Assembly (NCBI RefSeq): GCF_036417845.1
Contig: NC_090020.1
Span: 39,416,425 to 39,480,424, forward strand
Length of the DNA stretch: 64,000 bases
Direction: 5' to 3'
Source of the DNA: Apteryx mantelli
Taxonomy: Eukaryota; Chordata; Aves; Apterygiformes; Apterygidae
A program made the position numbers and the translations under genes. The notes beneath the pieces were generated by a model, which had not been told where the DNA came from, ran no database searches, and was given only the letters and a program-made list of their open reading frames with translations. Shown in pieces: positions 10,901 to 24,000 of the stretch (positions are counted from its first letter, which is position 1; every line of letters begins with the position of its first letter).

Positions 10901-13740
10901 TGCGATGTGTAAATGAACATTTCCTAGTTGAATGGAATCCTGCTCACTTCCTTGACTTTCTTGATGACATAAATAGGCTTATTTATTTATTTATTTTTTA
11001 TGGGGTTTATTTTACTGAGGTAAAGTCTAGAGGATGACCAAAGAGGTTTTGATAATGTAAAACTTAGTCCATTACAGTTTTGAAAATCAAAGCAATGCAC
11101 TTACTTTGGGACTACATTTTTCTTGGATCCTCTAAACTTTGGCAATAATTTCTGATGAGTTACCTCTTACATCAACTGGCTATCTATATGGGCCTTGCTA
11201 CAGGTGTTTAGCTCATTTACACGCTACTTACTTTAGTGTTTTTTGACTGTGACATAATCTTCAGTAACAACTTTCAATAATACTTGCAGTTTACCCGTGA
11301 GACAAAGGAGACTGAGAGGAGATTAATAAGCAGTAAGGCCATCTTAAAGTCAGCATCGTTAAAATGAATAGCCGTTGTTTGCCGTTTTCAGGTGAACTTC
11401 ATGGGATGGGTATGGATGTGTAATTCAGCTGGGCTCCATACTTCCGAACTGTCACACCATTTGAGAAAGCATACAGGTATTTATTGTAAATATGAGGATA
11501 AGCAAAATTTGCAGGTGTTGTAGGGTTTCATTCTCTAATAAATGATAACAGTATAGAAAATAATATTCTTAATGAAAAAAGGCACATGCACAGAAATGTA
11601 TGTTATTTTTCAAATAGAAATATGGCCTTTCAAAACAAAAAGTGTGTGGTCTTTGAAATCCATCTCAGATAAAATTGTGTGTAGCTAGAGCCAAAGTATG
11701 TCAATCAATTCCTTGCTGGCTTTTCTTTGAAAAGGAAATAGAAGAGCAAGTACACGGAATGTGGAACAAATTACTGGAAGCATAGAGATAAATCAATTAT
11801 TCACCATTTATTATAAAATAAAATAGCTCAACAATTCATAAATTTAAGGTACACTAAATGCCTAAACTATGACTGTTTACACATTGTTTTATTTCTGCCT
11901 TTATTATGTTTTGCTTTCAATAGAGCTCTCTAAAAGAGAAGGAATATTTTTATGTGGAAAATTTAGTGGGGGAAGAATTTCCATTCCATTTTTGGTGATT
12001 TCATGCTCCTGAGATTTCACTCTTCCACCGAATTCCTCTGGGATAATGGAAAATTTTCACATTGAATCATGCGAATGTTTGAAAAGTCACTTCTGTGAAA
12101 TGTCATGCTCTGCAGTTCTGATCAGACACTTAAGAGGAATTGTGGCCACATTTTAAATTTGTCTTTTGATGGAAGATATCAATAAAAGTGAAGAAAAGAT
12201 CATTATCTACACTAGCTAGCTGTTGAAATGCTTCTATGTATTTCTAATTTGATATAGGACTAAAAAAAATAAAAATCATTCTGTCCTGAAGAAAGGAAAC
12301 AGTGTTCCTGATACTCTAAGGGAGCCTTAATGTATGACATATTTGTGAATGGAGTGGGATGATTTCACAGAGCCTCGTCTGCTGATAGATCATCTGCCAC
12401 AGCGCTAGTTGCTGATAAATTCCTTGGGTTGGAGAAAGATAGGGATGTGCTGTGATTTAAGTTTCTGAATGCTTGCTTAAGAAAGAGGAAATGGAATCTG
12501 GTTTTCATTTCTAAGGGCTTTACCTTCCAGATATGAGTCTTGAGAGAGCTGATTTTTTATTCTTGTTTTTGAGAGGAGGCTTTTTGCATTGGCTTGAGCA
12601 GGGGGAGGGACGCCGCAGCTCCTGAGGTGAAGTCTTCATTCCACTTTGGTCCCTTTTCCTTTAGAGTGAAAGGTCTAGAATACCTAAAGGCACCCTAAAA
12701 ACCTAGAGCAAATAGCTTGTTCTGTGATCGCAGTTCCTCATGTTGCTATTTATGATCTAAATCACTTTGAATCAGTTTGGTGAGGGGACACAATGATTGT
12801 ATGCAATGCAGTTACTCTAGCTTTGTGGATACACTTTAATCCCTCTGTTTCCTCAGTTTCTCCACTTCTGGGATTTAACTGCTTTTTGTGATGTATCATG
12901 GCTCAGAGGTAAAGCTGCATTTTAAAGCAATTGCCCTGGCTGTTAAGGACCCCAGGTGATGAAAGAATAGAAATAAACCACATAAGTGTTGTGAAATTGG
13001 ATGTCTATTGGCTCTTGTTAAAACAATAAAGATTTTCCGTAGTCTTTTTGAATCAGCTTCACTATTCCTCCAGAAGACAGACAGCTGGAAGAGTGGCAGA
13101 CTTATTTTCTTTACAGATTTTGAGGTATCCCTTCAGTTGTAGCCTCTCTGTTTACCAGGACATCCAGAAATACTAGGTTGAATGGTGTCAGAATTGATTT
13201 TGCAGTGCTGACCTGAAATCTGTTGTGGAACATAAGCGAGCAATAGGCAATGACATGGAAGTGGACAGCTTTGCAGCTCTCATGCTGCATGTTTTGCTGC
13301 TCCTGGGGGTGAGGAAAAGATGGTCAAGTCAGTCAGGGAAGTGTAGGGATGTCGCTTGGACATGTGAAAAGAAAGTTGGACCTGAAAGCAAGAAGCATTT
13401 TAAACGGATCTTAAGAAAATTAATTGACTTCTCAAAGGATTCCCATGATTTATGATCAAGTTAGCAAATGTCAAGTAACAGAGCTGTGAAGGGGGCAGGT
13501 GACTGTCAAATCCAGAAATTATATTTACATTTGCATTGAGTTTTTCAGCGAGTGAGTCATTACAGCTTTTCAGTAGCTGTGATGCCAGGCAGAGCTTCAT
13601 GTGGAAATAAGACTTTGTTAAAAATATACTTGTTAAACGTTTCCTCTTTGCATCTGATGCATGCCTCAGTGGATGTCATAATATTTAAATGGTTGCTTAC
13701 TGTTCAGAGTGTGTAAAATGCACAGCTTGGGAATGTACTT
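8000..13740. other. gene-poor stretch with a GC-richer patch
   Basis: No supported gene. A GC-richer patch at about 9190-9460 has overlapping frames on both strands and a handful of CpGs, but no splice pair that I trust. A short TTTA run lies at 10978-10999 and a C9-type run near 10609-10618. The frame at 13225-13455 (76 codons, plus) ends in a Lys-rich segment but has no splice or family support. A minus-strand splice-like pair around 8102-8171 is open in one frame and is weak. Confidence 0.5.
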
Positions 13741-14328
13741 AGTCACTTGTGCAGAACTGTGAAGTCAAGGGCAAAAGGCAAGACAGAGTTTCCAAGCTGA
13801 AGACTAAACTGCTGGATGAAAAACAATAAGGATGGTGTTGGATGCAGACTCACAGTGCTGCTCATACATCTTAAATAGATCTTTGTCAGGCACAAGAGCG
13901 CACAGTCCCACAGTAATAATAAAGCAACATGCCTTCTGTTTTTTACACTCTTCTCTCTTTGAAGAATTATATTTAGGAGCCAAGTCTTTTGACAGATTTG
14001 ACAAATTTTTATTATTGTGTGTCCAGCACGAACAGTTCTTCCCAATATACTCAGAGCATAGCAAAAAAATCTTTTTACGAACACAGAGGTGCATTCAGCT
14101 CCAGTCAAGTGAGAATAGCCAGTTTAGCGTGGCTACATGGTTGCTGTCATTAATTGAGAGCCAAGGGAGAGCTATTCTACAGAGAACAGAATATTTTACA
14201 GCATAGCTCGGATAAAACATCTTCTGGTCAGTATTAAGTCCCAAGCCTTGTTAAACAGCATAATTGAAAAAAAAATGTCACATAATTTTGCTTCTAAATA
14301 ATTGATGGTGGCTGAGCACTAGGCAAAA

Positions 14329-14444
14329 GGCCTGATTCTCCCTCCTCTCTACGACTCTCCAGGCCAAGCCTGTAGAAACCTGCCTGAAGTCAATGGAAAT
14401 TATGGGGGTGTAAAAATATTGGAGTTGATGAGAGGAACAGGCTG
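14329..14444. repeat. old palindromic interspersed repeat copy
   Basis: The copy begins GGCCTGATTCTCCCTCC and contains GAAGTCAATGGAAATTA in the middle. It ends with a degenerate inverted version of its beginning (GAGGAACAGGCTG). This arrangement matches, from memory, a MITE-like palindromic family scattered through reptile and bird genomes. The arms are well diverged, so the copy is old. Which Repbase family it belongs to cannot be stated without a search. Confidence 0.5.
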
Positions 14445-15436
14445 GGTACATTCCTGCACAGTTCTTGTTTACTACGGGATTTCTATTCTTTTGTGTTTCT
14501 CTGAGTTTTCACAGTCTGATTTTCTTTTGTTTAACGCCCAGATGCATTCAAGAGAATTTTGGGGTAGCAGGGGAAAATACTTTCAAACATGCAAATAAAA
14601 GACATAACTGACAACTTTTCCACAAACATTGCTGGCATGTCTGTTGTGCTTAAAGCAGCTTGAGAGTGAAAGAAATCTAGGGTTAAATTTTCTGTTGAGC
14701 ATTATTTTCCAGTGAAAAAATGAGTGCAAAATCAAGTTACAGGCAAAGACACTTAAAGGAAAAAAATATATGTATATATTTTTTCCCTGTATGAAAAGGC
14801 AGATGGACTTTAGAAAGAGAGATTATAAATAGTTCTTTTTTCAGATAAGAATTTTGAAAGCAATTCATTTACAGACTTAAGAATCATTTCCTCTAATGCT
14901 CGGGTGACCTTTCTAACTTTTTGGGTTCACAAAGGACCTTATTCACAGTGTGCAATTCATACATAGCTATGAAATTTTGCATAATGCAAGTGACACTTCT
15001 TGATCCCTTTTCCTCTTCTTTCTCTTTCTTGTGAATTGCAGCTGTTACATCTGTAGCAGTTTCCATAGTAACAGTCAATTTTGGACTTTACTAAAGGGTG
15101 GGAATGAGTAGCTTGAGAATGATTGACCAGGAAATAGGTTTAAAATGAATAATTATAAAACATTTAGAGGCTACTAGGAAAAAAAAAACAACCAAACAAC
15201 AACACTGAAAAACCTCAAACCTTTTCCAACCCCTTTCAGTGTTAACCCACCCTTTCAAAAAAAGAAAAACCCCGAACAGCAGCTCTGAACACATAAATCA
15301 TTAACGCTATGACCTGAGATTTGGCGGCTTGATTAGATGATGGTTTCTACTGTGAAGATTATGATAATATAGCTAGGTACTAAATTTTAACACTAAAAGG
15401 TCCTGTCATTTCTGTAATTGTTTTTCTTTCTCTCAG

Positions 15437-15664
15437 GAGCGATGGAAGCACGCGAAGGAGAATTGAAGTGATCTGGGAGTGCAGTGAAGTGATCGCTGTG
15501 CACTGAGATTTAATAGCGATCATGGATTGACCCATCCTTGCTGCACAACAGAAGTTTGGAAATTTAAGAGGAGGCCCTTTTCCCTTTCTGTTTTTTTTTC
15601 CAGCAGTGTCAGCTACGTGGGCCCCAACCAACACCTCAGCCTCCAACAGCACTGCCTTAACAGG
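15437..15664 (+). other. candidate exon with two possible acceptors (plus strand)
   Basis: A strong acceptor (TTTTTCTTTCTCTCAG) ends at 15436. A second acceptor with a T-rich tract ends at 15603, and both could use the donor ACAGG then GTAGGT at 15665. The short form (15604-15664) is fully open in one frame that ends on a codon boundary and starts SVSYVGPNQHL. The long form has stops in the matching frame. This could be a noncoding RNA exon, a coding exon or chance. Confidence 0.2.
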
Positions 15665-15669
15665 GTAGG

Positions 15670-18385
15670 TGTATGTAGTGGGCTAAAGTGGGAAGGAAGA
15701 ATGGCGACATTATGAGCTGCAGAATCCTAAAGAGAGCAGAGGAGAGTTTCAGAGTGTCTACCAGGACTGCTGCATAAGCTCGCCCAGTGTGAATGCTCAC
15801 TAAAAATAACTATAGCAAATAACATCAGAAGGAAAGGCAATAGAGGAAAGGGCAGAGATTTGAGGGCTTAGCAATTAAAACTTTAAACCTTTCACCTTTG
15901 GATCCATGCTGAACATCCAATCTGAAGTTCTCAGAAGCAGTGTGTTCTGCTTCAAAATGGGAAGAACTTACCATACATAATTGGAAGTGATTTAGGATAA
16001 GGAGCTAGAACAGGAGTTTTATGGGGTCATGACCTTTTAACCTGCACATTTTGTCATGGTGCTTTTTACAGCTGGTGACATTTAATCCAGGGAATAATTT
16101 GTCTTTGCGTGTTTTTGTTTTGTTTTGTTTTTGTAGCAGTGGCTTTTTTTTCACATAGATGCTTTTGTATGATAAGTGTTTAAATGTCCTGAATTTAATT
16201 ATTAGAAGGTTGCTTTATTGTGAAGATTATCCAGCTAATCTTTACCTAAATGGAATTCTGATTTACTATAGCAGATAAATTCCAATGTAAGTGCATACCT
16301 AAAACCATCATTACAGTAACATGATTGAATTTATGGGGAACAAAATTCTCAAACAGACTAACCAGAGAAGGTGGATTCTGTGCTCTAAATAATGCCTGGT
16401 AGGGATGGATGATAGTCCAGGTCCTCCCTGTGCCCTCACTTTTGTGTCAGCCCTTGTAGGCATCTCTTAGAACGCTGATGCAAGTCGTACGATCGAGGCT
16501 AGAAAAAAATATTTAAGTTTATTTTCTGTTGTCATCCTTTGCATTAGGCAATTATTTATGCATAAGATGGCTTGGCCCTTTCTCAGATTGTGCTACTCTA
16601 CCACAGCTGGGTTTCTGTATACGAGCTGAAGAAACTTGGAAGCTCACAGAGCTTCTATTTGCGCTGTTTGTGAACAGTGGCTATAGTTCAGCTGTTAACA
16701 AAGCCAATGCTTAAATCTTCACCAGAACAAACATTCCATTATACACAAAATTAAAGATATAGATATACATATATATATATATATATGTTTAAGCTAAAAG
16801 TTGGAAAAAGATTTCAACTTTAACCTGATATGACTTTGTTAACATTCATCAGAAATACTATGATGAGAAGAAGAAAAGCATCTTAAGAAACAACTGAGCA
16901 GAAATTTAGCCCAATGAATCATAATAGCTTAGAGAGAGTGGGAGAAGGAAAAACAAGAAGACAACAAAAAAAAAGTGAACTACAATAAGATGACTGGTGG
17001 AAAAGAGTTAAGTGCTTCAGTTCATGCAGCTTGGCAAATAGAACACAGATCATTGCAAAGGAAAAAAACATGCTTGGAAATCTCTGGAGACTGCCTTCAC
17101 ATGGCTAATTTACAACCACATGCCGCATCTGTCACTTTTACAAATCAATGAGAGTGCCTACCCTTTAATAGCATAGGGTCACTGGTAAAGGTTGCCAGTG
17201 TCGGCCATAGAGACGAGACCTTTCAGGATGTCAGAAAAGAACCTTGGTGACGCACGTTAACACCCACATGCTCCTTTATGTCACTTCCAATTTACTTTAT
17301 CTTAAATTGTCAGCTAGCAGAACTCGCTCCCATATTAATAGCTAGAGGTTTGCATCCAAGCCAGGAAAAATAAACCCTGCTGATAGCTCCATGAGGCAGC
17401 TGGCTTGCTCTAAGGAAAGCCAAAAGGGAAAGATTGAGCTCTTAGTCTTAGTGGAGAGTCTGCAACGTTAGGGAAAGGAAAGAGATGATATGACTTACAG
17501 ATGGCTCATGCGTCCTATATAGAGAAGCATTTGTGTTTTGTTATTTTCTGTAGATATTGTTCAGTAAGAGTGATTCAGTTCTTTTGCAGTGCTGGACTGC
17601 AAAAAGAAGACATTAAGGCCAGATATTAATACAAAATGTTCCCATGAGCTGGAACAAGTTTTCCCAGCCCTGAGTTTATATTTCTCCATGGTATTACTAG
17701 GTATTTAATTCTCTTTTGTACATTTTTTTCCAGTCTTGTTGGAGAGACTTAATAGGCTTGATTCCCTTTTTGAATTCAGCTCGTAGAAGCTGAGCTCTGG
17801 GACTTGGTGCTGGAAATATTATTTGGGTAAATCAACAATGCCAAATGCGTCTTGGCCCAGCTAGTAGGCAGTCCCCCAAAGCACATAAGTATTCCTATTC
17901 TTTAATAGCATAGGAAAGGATGCAGAGCCAAGTACTCTGGAGATGTGCTGATTCAGCCGGTCCCGTAAGCATGCTTTGCTGGGGTTACTCCTGAGAAATG
18001 ACAGCTCTCCACTGGGGGAATTCGCGGAGGCCCTGTAGAACAGCGCTCCCCATGGTAATTGCAGCTTCCTTCTTTCCTGTGCTTAAGCAGGTGAAAAAAA
18101 CCTAGATTTTCTTTCCAGCTTACTCACCTGGAGAAGGTTTATTTGCAATGTTTGACTGAATTCACAAGCAAGTACCTTGCTTTTGCAGACAAAACTTAAG
18201 CGTGTTCATTGGAATGCTTGGAAGTGTGGTAGAAATGTATTTCTGTTTGGTTGGTTTTTAAACCTGCTGCTTGATAATTTTGCTGGAATCATTCCCTATT
18301 TCTCATTTTATTGACTTCAGCTATATCCCTTTAGTGATATCATTTTCAAGCTAAAGCATCCTGGTCCTATTTTTTTCTTTTTGTA
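15670..18385. other. gene-poor AT-rich stretch
   Basis: No supported exon or RNA gene. A TTTTG-type run occurs around 16109-16133, and an (AT)n tract is listed separately. Acceptor-like tracts on either strand lack usable donors. Confidence 0.55.
16769..16786. repeat. (AT)n microsatellite
   Basis: Nine AT units in an AT-rich context. Confidence 0.9.
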
Positions 18386-18389
18386 TGGA

Positions 18390-18965
18390 ATCCATCCTCA
18401 CCTCTGCTGTTGTTGGCAAGTTTGGCCACCTACATAATTGTCCTCTTTTCCAAATCATTTATGAATAGGTAAAATGCAAAGATCCCTGTAGTGATCCTTG
18501 TGGAATCTTCCCTTTTGCAATAAATGAACATCTCTTCCTGTATTTTATTTTCTATGTTTAATACATTGTTATTTCTTAGCCATGTCTTGTTTCCTGCTTG
18601 TAGTAGCTTGTAAATAGTGTTTGATGAGGAATGTGGCTGAAAGCTTTTCTGAAGGTTCAGCTATATGATGTCAGATAGCTCATTCTTGTCCACATGTACT
18701 AGGTGATTTCTTCAGATAATTCTAGTAGCTTTACTAGCTATAACTTCCAGCTGCAAAAGCCATGTTGATTCTTTCTCAGGATGTCATATTGATCCAAGTG
18801 ATCATTAATTCATTTCTTTGTCATTCTGGAAACTGATTTCAGTGGTCTGAAGTTTGACTTTCGAGTACGCAGTTTTCAGGATTGCCCTTGAAGCACCTTT
18901 AAAGATTGATGTCACATTTGTCACTTTCCGTTCCTCTAAAAGGTAAGCTAAATATGTCTGCTTCA
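18390..18965 (-). mobile_element. decayed CR1-type LINE reverse-transcriptase fragment
   Basis: Reading on the minus strand, pieces of a CR1/L3-family ORF2 reverse transcriptase appear in the right order but in shifting frames. KVTNVTSIFK (18927 down to 18898) matches the conserved start of the RT domain. A degraded counterpart of the YLDFQKAF block lies near 18638-18671. IPQGSLQGSLHFTY (about 18517-18479) matches the GVPQGSVLGP block. LANN at 18420-18409 stands where the catalytic FADD box should be. Stops and frameshifts are abundant and the catalytic aspartates are lost, so it cannot be active. The 3' UTR and tail of the element are not recognisable. Its divergence is far greater than that of the CR1 copy at 52759, so it is likely an ancient insertion. 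Confidence 0.88.
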
Positions 18966-18969
18966 TCAA

Positions 18970-20550
18970 TGGTCACACTTTTGGATTGTAGTATAGACAT
19001 AGTCTAAATAGCAATCAATGTAGCAACTAGATACCTGTTGGTGTGGGAAAAAGATTGAACTGGATGCCATCTGTGAAATGCTCAGAAATGACTAAGTACA
19101 TGTCTACAGACAAAAAGGTGTAACATGTTTATGAAGGCTCCAGGCTTCTGGTAAGAACTGATCCTATTCATGTAGCTGTACTGAGCTGACTGAGTTTTGC
19201 ATAGGAAATGATAACTGAACTACTTGTCAACAGTCTAAGCCGCACGCATTTAACAGCAGCTGAGCTCAAGCCTGTCGGCAGGCAGGTGGAAAAAGTGGGC
19301 TGCAACCACATCTGGCAGAGGTGCCCCCAAATTATGCTGTTATGGAAATGATTTATAAATTAAAATAGAAATTTTTCCTGTAGATATACCTCTGAGTTTA
19401 CTAGGCTGATGTAGTCAAACTTTTTGAAGTCATAGCAGAACCAAAAAAATCCTCACGGAATCGTTGCTGTTGTTGACAACAAAATGTAGTTTAGCAATTC
19501 TCCAGCAGCAAAGCAAAACATTTTCTCTGTCAGAGTGATTTGCAAAAGTAGATGATGTTGTATTAATGAAAAAACATATGGCTATGAAGGATAGCTCTGG
19601 AACTGTGCTTTTGGAAGCAGAATGAAAAACTTCAAGTGGCCAGTTCGGTTCTCAGGTTCTTATGCTGTCCTCCACGGTCACACACAGCCTCTCCAGACAT
19701 AGGCTATGGTTGGCTGGGGAAGAAACTTCCTCAGCAACATGGGGAAAGCCATACGCTATTTCCTTTCAGGAACACATATATTGTGTGGTTGGGCTCATAA
19801 GAAGGTGTGTTATAATTCCTAGTGCTGCAGTGTTTTCTGTGTATAGCAGAGGCTGTGGGCAAGAGTAGAGGCTGCTGCAATTTAGATTATATTTCTGGGC
19901 TTCTTTAAATGACACGAATGACATCCTGGGTTAAAGAACTGGTCCTTCAGTGAACCTTTCCTCATGATTTGCAGCACCAGCTGACTGTGTTACATTGGGG
20001 TAATCACACTTCAATTAAGCAGGCTTCGTTTCCTTGCAACAAGTACTTTATCATGAATATGTGCACTCTGTAGTGGGTGCTGCACTGGTGCCAGGCATTT
20101 TGGTCTTTTTTAAAGTTCTCAAGTGTTTTCAGCCAAATACAAACACAGAGTGGAGCAACAGCGTGATAAAGAATAAAACATAGATGCAATAAAGACGACG
20201 CACTCACTCTTCCCATGTAGGCAGAGGCTGGTGTTCAAACAGTCCATGTTGCCTTTGGTTTAGTTTCTCACCAACACTTTCCAGGCTGACCTCACACGGA
20301 GAGACATAAACTCCTCCAGAAGTACAGCTGGAGACATCTGCTGTTGCTGTCAGTTTATTATTATCACGTGTTTAGGCCAAGTTGATGTTCTTGCTCATGT
20401 CATACTGGCTTCAGTTCAAGTACGTCTATAAAAATCTAGTACTTACTTGGGGATGAAATGCAGAAACTGTTCTTAATTTGTTCTTTTCTTGCACTACTAG
20501 TAATTAAAAATGTATTTGGAATAAAACATTGCTAAAAATAGTTTCTCTCA
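18970..20550. other. no gene seen
   Basis: The bases just beyond the CR1 remnant (about 18973-19110) contain TAGTATAGACATAGTCTA and ACATGTCTACAGAC motifs that may be a further decayed repeat. No coding signal was found. The 68-codon frame at 19662-19868 has no support beyond being open. Confidence 0.5.
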
Positions 20551-20553
20551 CAG

Positions 20554-20619
20554 GAAATTGACACATCTGCTGAAAGCATGCTGAACCACACTCTCGTACA
20601 TAGGAAACGAATATTAAAG
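20554..20619 (+). other. candidate 66-base exon (plus strand)
   Basis: It is preceded by AATAGTTTCTCTCACAG and followed by a near-perfect donor (AAAG then GTAAGG). Exactly one frame is open and it spans the exon in whole codons, starting EIDTSAESMLNHT. The other two frames contain stops. The length is a multiple of three. No family recognised. Its phase would join directly to the candidates at 15604-15664, 34299-34358 and 35674-35779, but the same pattern can arise by chance. Confidence 0.25.
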
Positions 20620-21003
20620 GTAAGGTAAAAGCAATCAGTGCCATTCAGAGATAAGTGCATAGTATTAACTTTAGCTCTTGAATCATCTTTATCCAGAAGA
20701 TGCTGTGCACAGGACCAGTCCTGATGTACTTCATTGAAACCTGTTAACTTTACAAACTGTTAATAAATGCAGGAGTCAAAAACCACTGTCAGTGATTGGG
20801 TGAGGCACAAGGACGTTTTGGTCACGTCTCGCATTGCAGATTGTCCCTGTTCCACCAGCACTTCAAGGAGCAGCAATGTTCCTGATAGCTCCCAGGGGAT
20901 AAGTTTCTTTTCTGATAACTCTTTTAGGGCCGAATACACCACACGGGGGACATAAGCTAAGGTAAACACGAGGGCAAACTGCCCTCTAGGTTGCACTCTC
21001 TGT

Positions 21004-21006
<3 letters not shown>

Positions 21007-21037
<31 letters not shown>
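21007..21037 (+). repeat. pure poly-A run of 31
   Basis: This uninterrupted A31 is the longest homopolymer in the window. Bird genomes lack active L1 and Alu-type elements, so a run of this length is either a mononucleotide microsatellite or the tail of a rare retrocopy. No AATAAA lies within about 40 bases upstream and no gene body was recognised in 20700-21006, which favours a microsatellite. Confidence 0.95.
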
Positions 21038-21039
<2 letters not shown>

Positions 21040-24000
21040 TGTTTTCAGCCACAGACTGCTTTGGTTTAACAGTGAGAGCATTAGAATTCCAAGAGTTCTG
21101 TTATATATATTTTGGGCAAAGAGATATATTTTTAAATTTAGGTACCTAACAAAAATGGGCATTATCTGTCATTATCTGTATTTCTCAGATCTCTTGCCTG
21201 GAGAGAGTTGTACTTTATTGTTTTAGACCCTGTTCTTGCTGTTCTATCTTATTTCTTAATTCAAAGTGCTCCAAGGGTTTTTTTTCCCCTCTCCCTTCTC
21301 TCTGTAGTTTTTGATGTTCTCTAGAGAATATAGGCAGATGAATAATATCAAATTTTGTCTCTGCATCACCCCTGCTCAGCATGATTTCACAGAAGAAAAT
21401 GGAAAGAATAATTGACACTGGTCAAGGCACTAAAGGCTGAACTTGATCCATAATTAAACAATACTTTCACGTGGCTGAGCAAAGAGTGAGCAGCTATCAC
21501 TGCTCTCTGATGTTCTTTTAGAAGGCTCATCTCCATTTGAAAGCTTGCTTTAGAAGGATTTTTCCCTGCTAGTGTTTTTAACAAAATTTTAGATTATGCT
21601 TTAGATATCCATGTTATTTTTTCTTTTCTATATACTCTGCTACTTTTTCAACTGTTGATACCTAATATTATGGCATAAACATGAGAATGTACTGAACTTA
21701 AAAATAAATAAATAATTAATTAAAAATACTGCCACAAATAATCCAAGAACTGATCATCCTTTGCCTCTCCTACTAGGGAGCAAGGAGCAGGAATTGTCCT
21801 TAGGAATTTGTGTTCCTCACTTATTTGGGGTGGTGTGGAAAAAAAGAGGCACAGATTGGCATGCTCTGGCAGAAAAGGTGTTACCCCAAAACAAGATGCT
21901 CTTCGAGCATCCATGGGACACTGGCAAGTCTCCTTTAGGATGGAGTGATACAGAGCAGGGTATCAGAACAAAACAACAAAAATCAAAGTCAAAAACAAAA
22001 CCTGAGAAGTGTACGTGTCTGCTGCTGTTATGCATGATCAGCAAGATATCCTTGACTACATGAACAGATACCCTACCCTCTCTTTGTGTGTAAAATCAGT
22101 TTGAACACTACAGTTGTTTGCCCAAAGTTTCATCCTTCCATTTTAGATACAAATCTGAAATTGCAGGGCTCATGACAGTGCCAAAGGGTCTCCCTCTGAC
22201 TACAGGTGCTCCCAGTACCCGCCTTAGCAGTGAGGTTCCCACTATAGAGGTGACTCAGAAATGCTGCTTCCTGATTTTTTACCTAAGCTCCATCTAACCA
22301 GGGCCTACCTAACTAAATGAGACCGGGCATAGTCTAGAAAAGGTGTCAGCTCCCCATTTGTTAGACAGAAATTAAATAATGGCTTTTTCTAGGGCAACTG
22401 GTTTCAAAAAAAGATGTAGGATCCCTTCAGTGCTGATGCTCTTGTACCAATTCTAGCCTTTTAAGGACAGAAACCTGTTGCAAAGCATCCGCTTCTCACC
22501 AGGATTCCCTGCTGGAAGGTCTAGCTCAGACCCAGACCTTCAGCGCTCATCGAGGCCCTGAGCTTTTCCCAAACCCTTCCAGTCCCTCATGTGTCTACGC
22601 GCAGTAACCACGCGGCTCCCTGCCTGCATCCCCCTTCTTGTGGAGGATCTGGCTGCGAGTGGGGGTGTGTAGCAGCCAGAGGAGGATTAAATCACATAAC
22701 CAGTCTCTCTTGCTTGGGGTTTATAAAGAGCTCTTCCACTTGGGTATCTTCTGCCTGCTAATCCCGGCGGCACAGGCCGCCTGTCAATTTGTTAACAGGT
22801 ATTATTCAAGAAGCCCTAGTTCACGTCATGAGAATTTTTGCCCATGTAAATCTAAGTAATCCTTTTTATGTTGTCCATAAATAACCCTTTACTAATCACT
22901 TACAAAATAGGCCTAGGCTGTGCTGTTGTATACCAGATAACTACTATCTAGCATCATCTTTGCCATATGAATTTCAGTTATGTTCCTACTGTATTGATAA
23001 AATTGATTTTAGGGAAATGGTGCAATAATTTATTAAAAAGAAATAGAGTAGTAATTCTGTTAGTTATGATTTTTCGTTGCAATTATTCCTGAAAGGCTTT
23101 TGGAGGCATGTATGTACCCACACTCCATCCCAGTGGGGGGGAAAATTAAGCAGGAAAAGCTCTGGGCTGAACAAATACTTAATTTTTTGGATGGTTTCCA
23201 TGATATTCTCTTCTCCTGGTGTATTAGCATATCATCATTCCTGCTTTTCTTTTTGTTCTTTAAAAATATCTATTTGCATAATTATGTTGAGTACAATCTC
23301 TCTTTCAGGTTGTTCCTGGATGCCATGTATTTAGCACTGCATATTACTAAAAAGGATAAGCTTCAGTGTATTCATGATTTCCTGGACCAGGAAGAAACGG
23401 CACTGGTGGTGTTTACTGTACTATTACTGCTGTGCTTATGAAAAAAACAGCCTTTGGGTAAAAACATTTTGGGTGTTTTAGCAATACTGCACAAAATCTG
23501 GAATTGTCCTATTTAACTTGAGAAAAATTGCACGGAATATGTATGAATATAAAGTCTTATTTGTTCATAGAAGGAAAATTGAATAATTTTCCAAACCCAA
23601 ATTCTGTTATGTGTTCTTCATCCCAGATGTAAAACACAAGTGTGTATCCATACCTAAGCAAAGGTCTCTTGATTCTTTTCATGTTTTCTACAATACAGAA
23701 ATTTTGGTTTCTGGGATTCTGTTTCCCTTTCTGGAGAAGAAAGGGGGAAAAAAAGAATATTATAAATGCAACTACTCAGAGCTGATCAGAACTTAAGCAT
23801 GAAAGCAAAAGAATAAGAGGCAAATAGATAATTACAATGAGACAGCAATGAAAAGACTTATAGGAATCCCATGTCTGTGTACTGAGATAGTATTACTTTG
23901 AAGGTCCAGTGAGTATTTTCTGATAATAATTAATCCATAAGTAGCTTTGGCTATAATAAAATGTATCCGATAATGTTGTAAATACTTTACCTAGAGTAAT

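Noticed and set aside
12518..12588. Minus-strand segment with acceptor- and donor-like ends
   Set aside because: The open frame is Lys rich and low in complexity, and the signals are only moderate.
12840..12885. MIR-like phrase (CTGTTTCCTCAGTTTCTCC)
   Set aside because: Only a short match to a common pyrimidine-rich phrase, and the rest of a MIR body was not found.
13743..14206. Frames of about 100-120 codons on both strands
   Set aside because: Opposing frames over the same DNA, Cys and Leu rich, with no domain or splice support.
18966..19110. Possible extra decayed repeat with GTCTACA-type motifs
   Set aside because: The motifs are too short and scattered to assign to any family.
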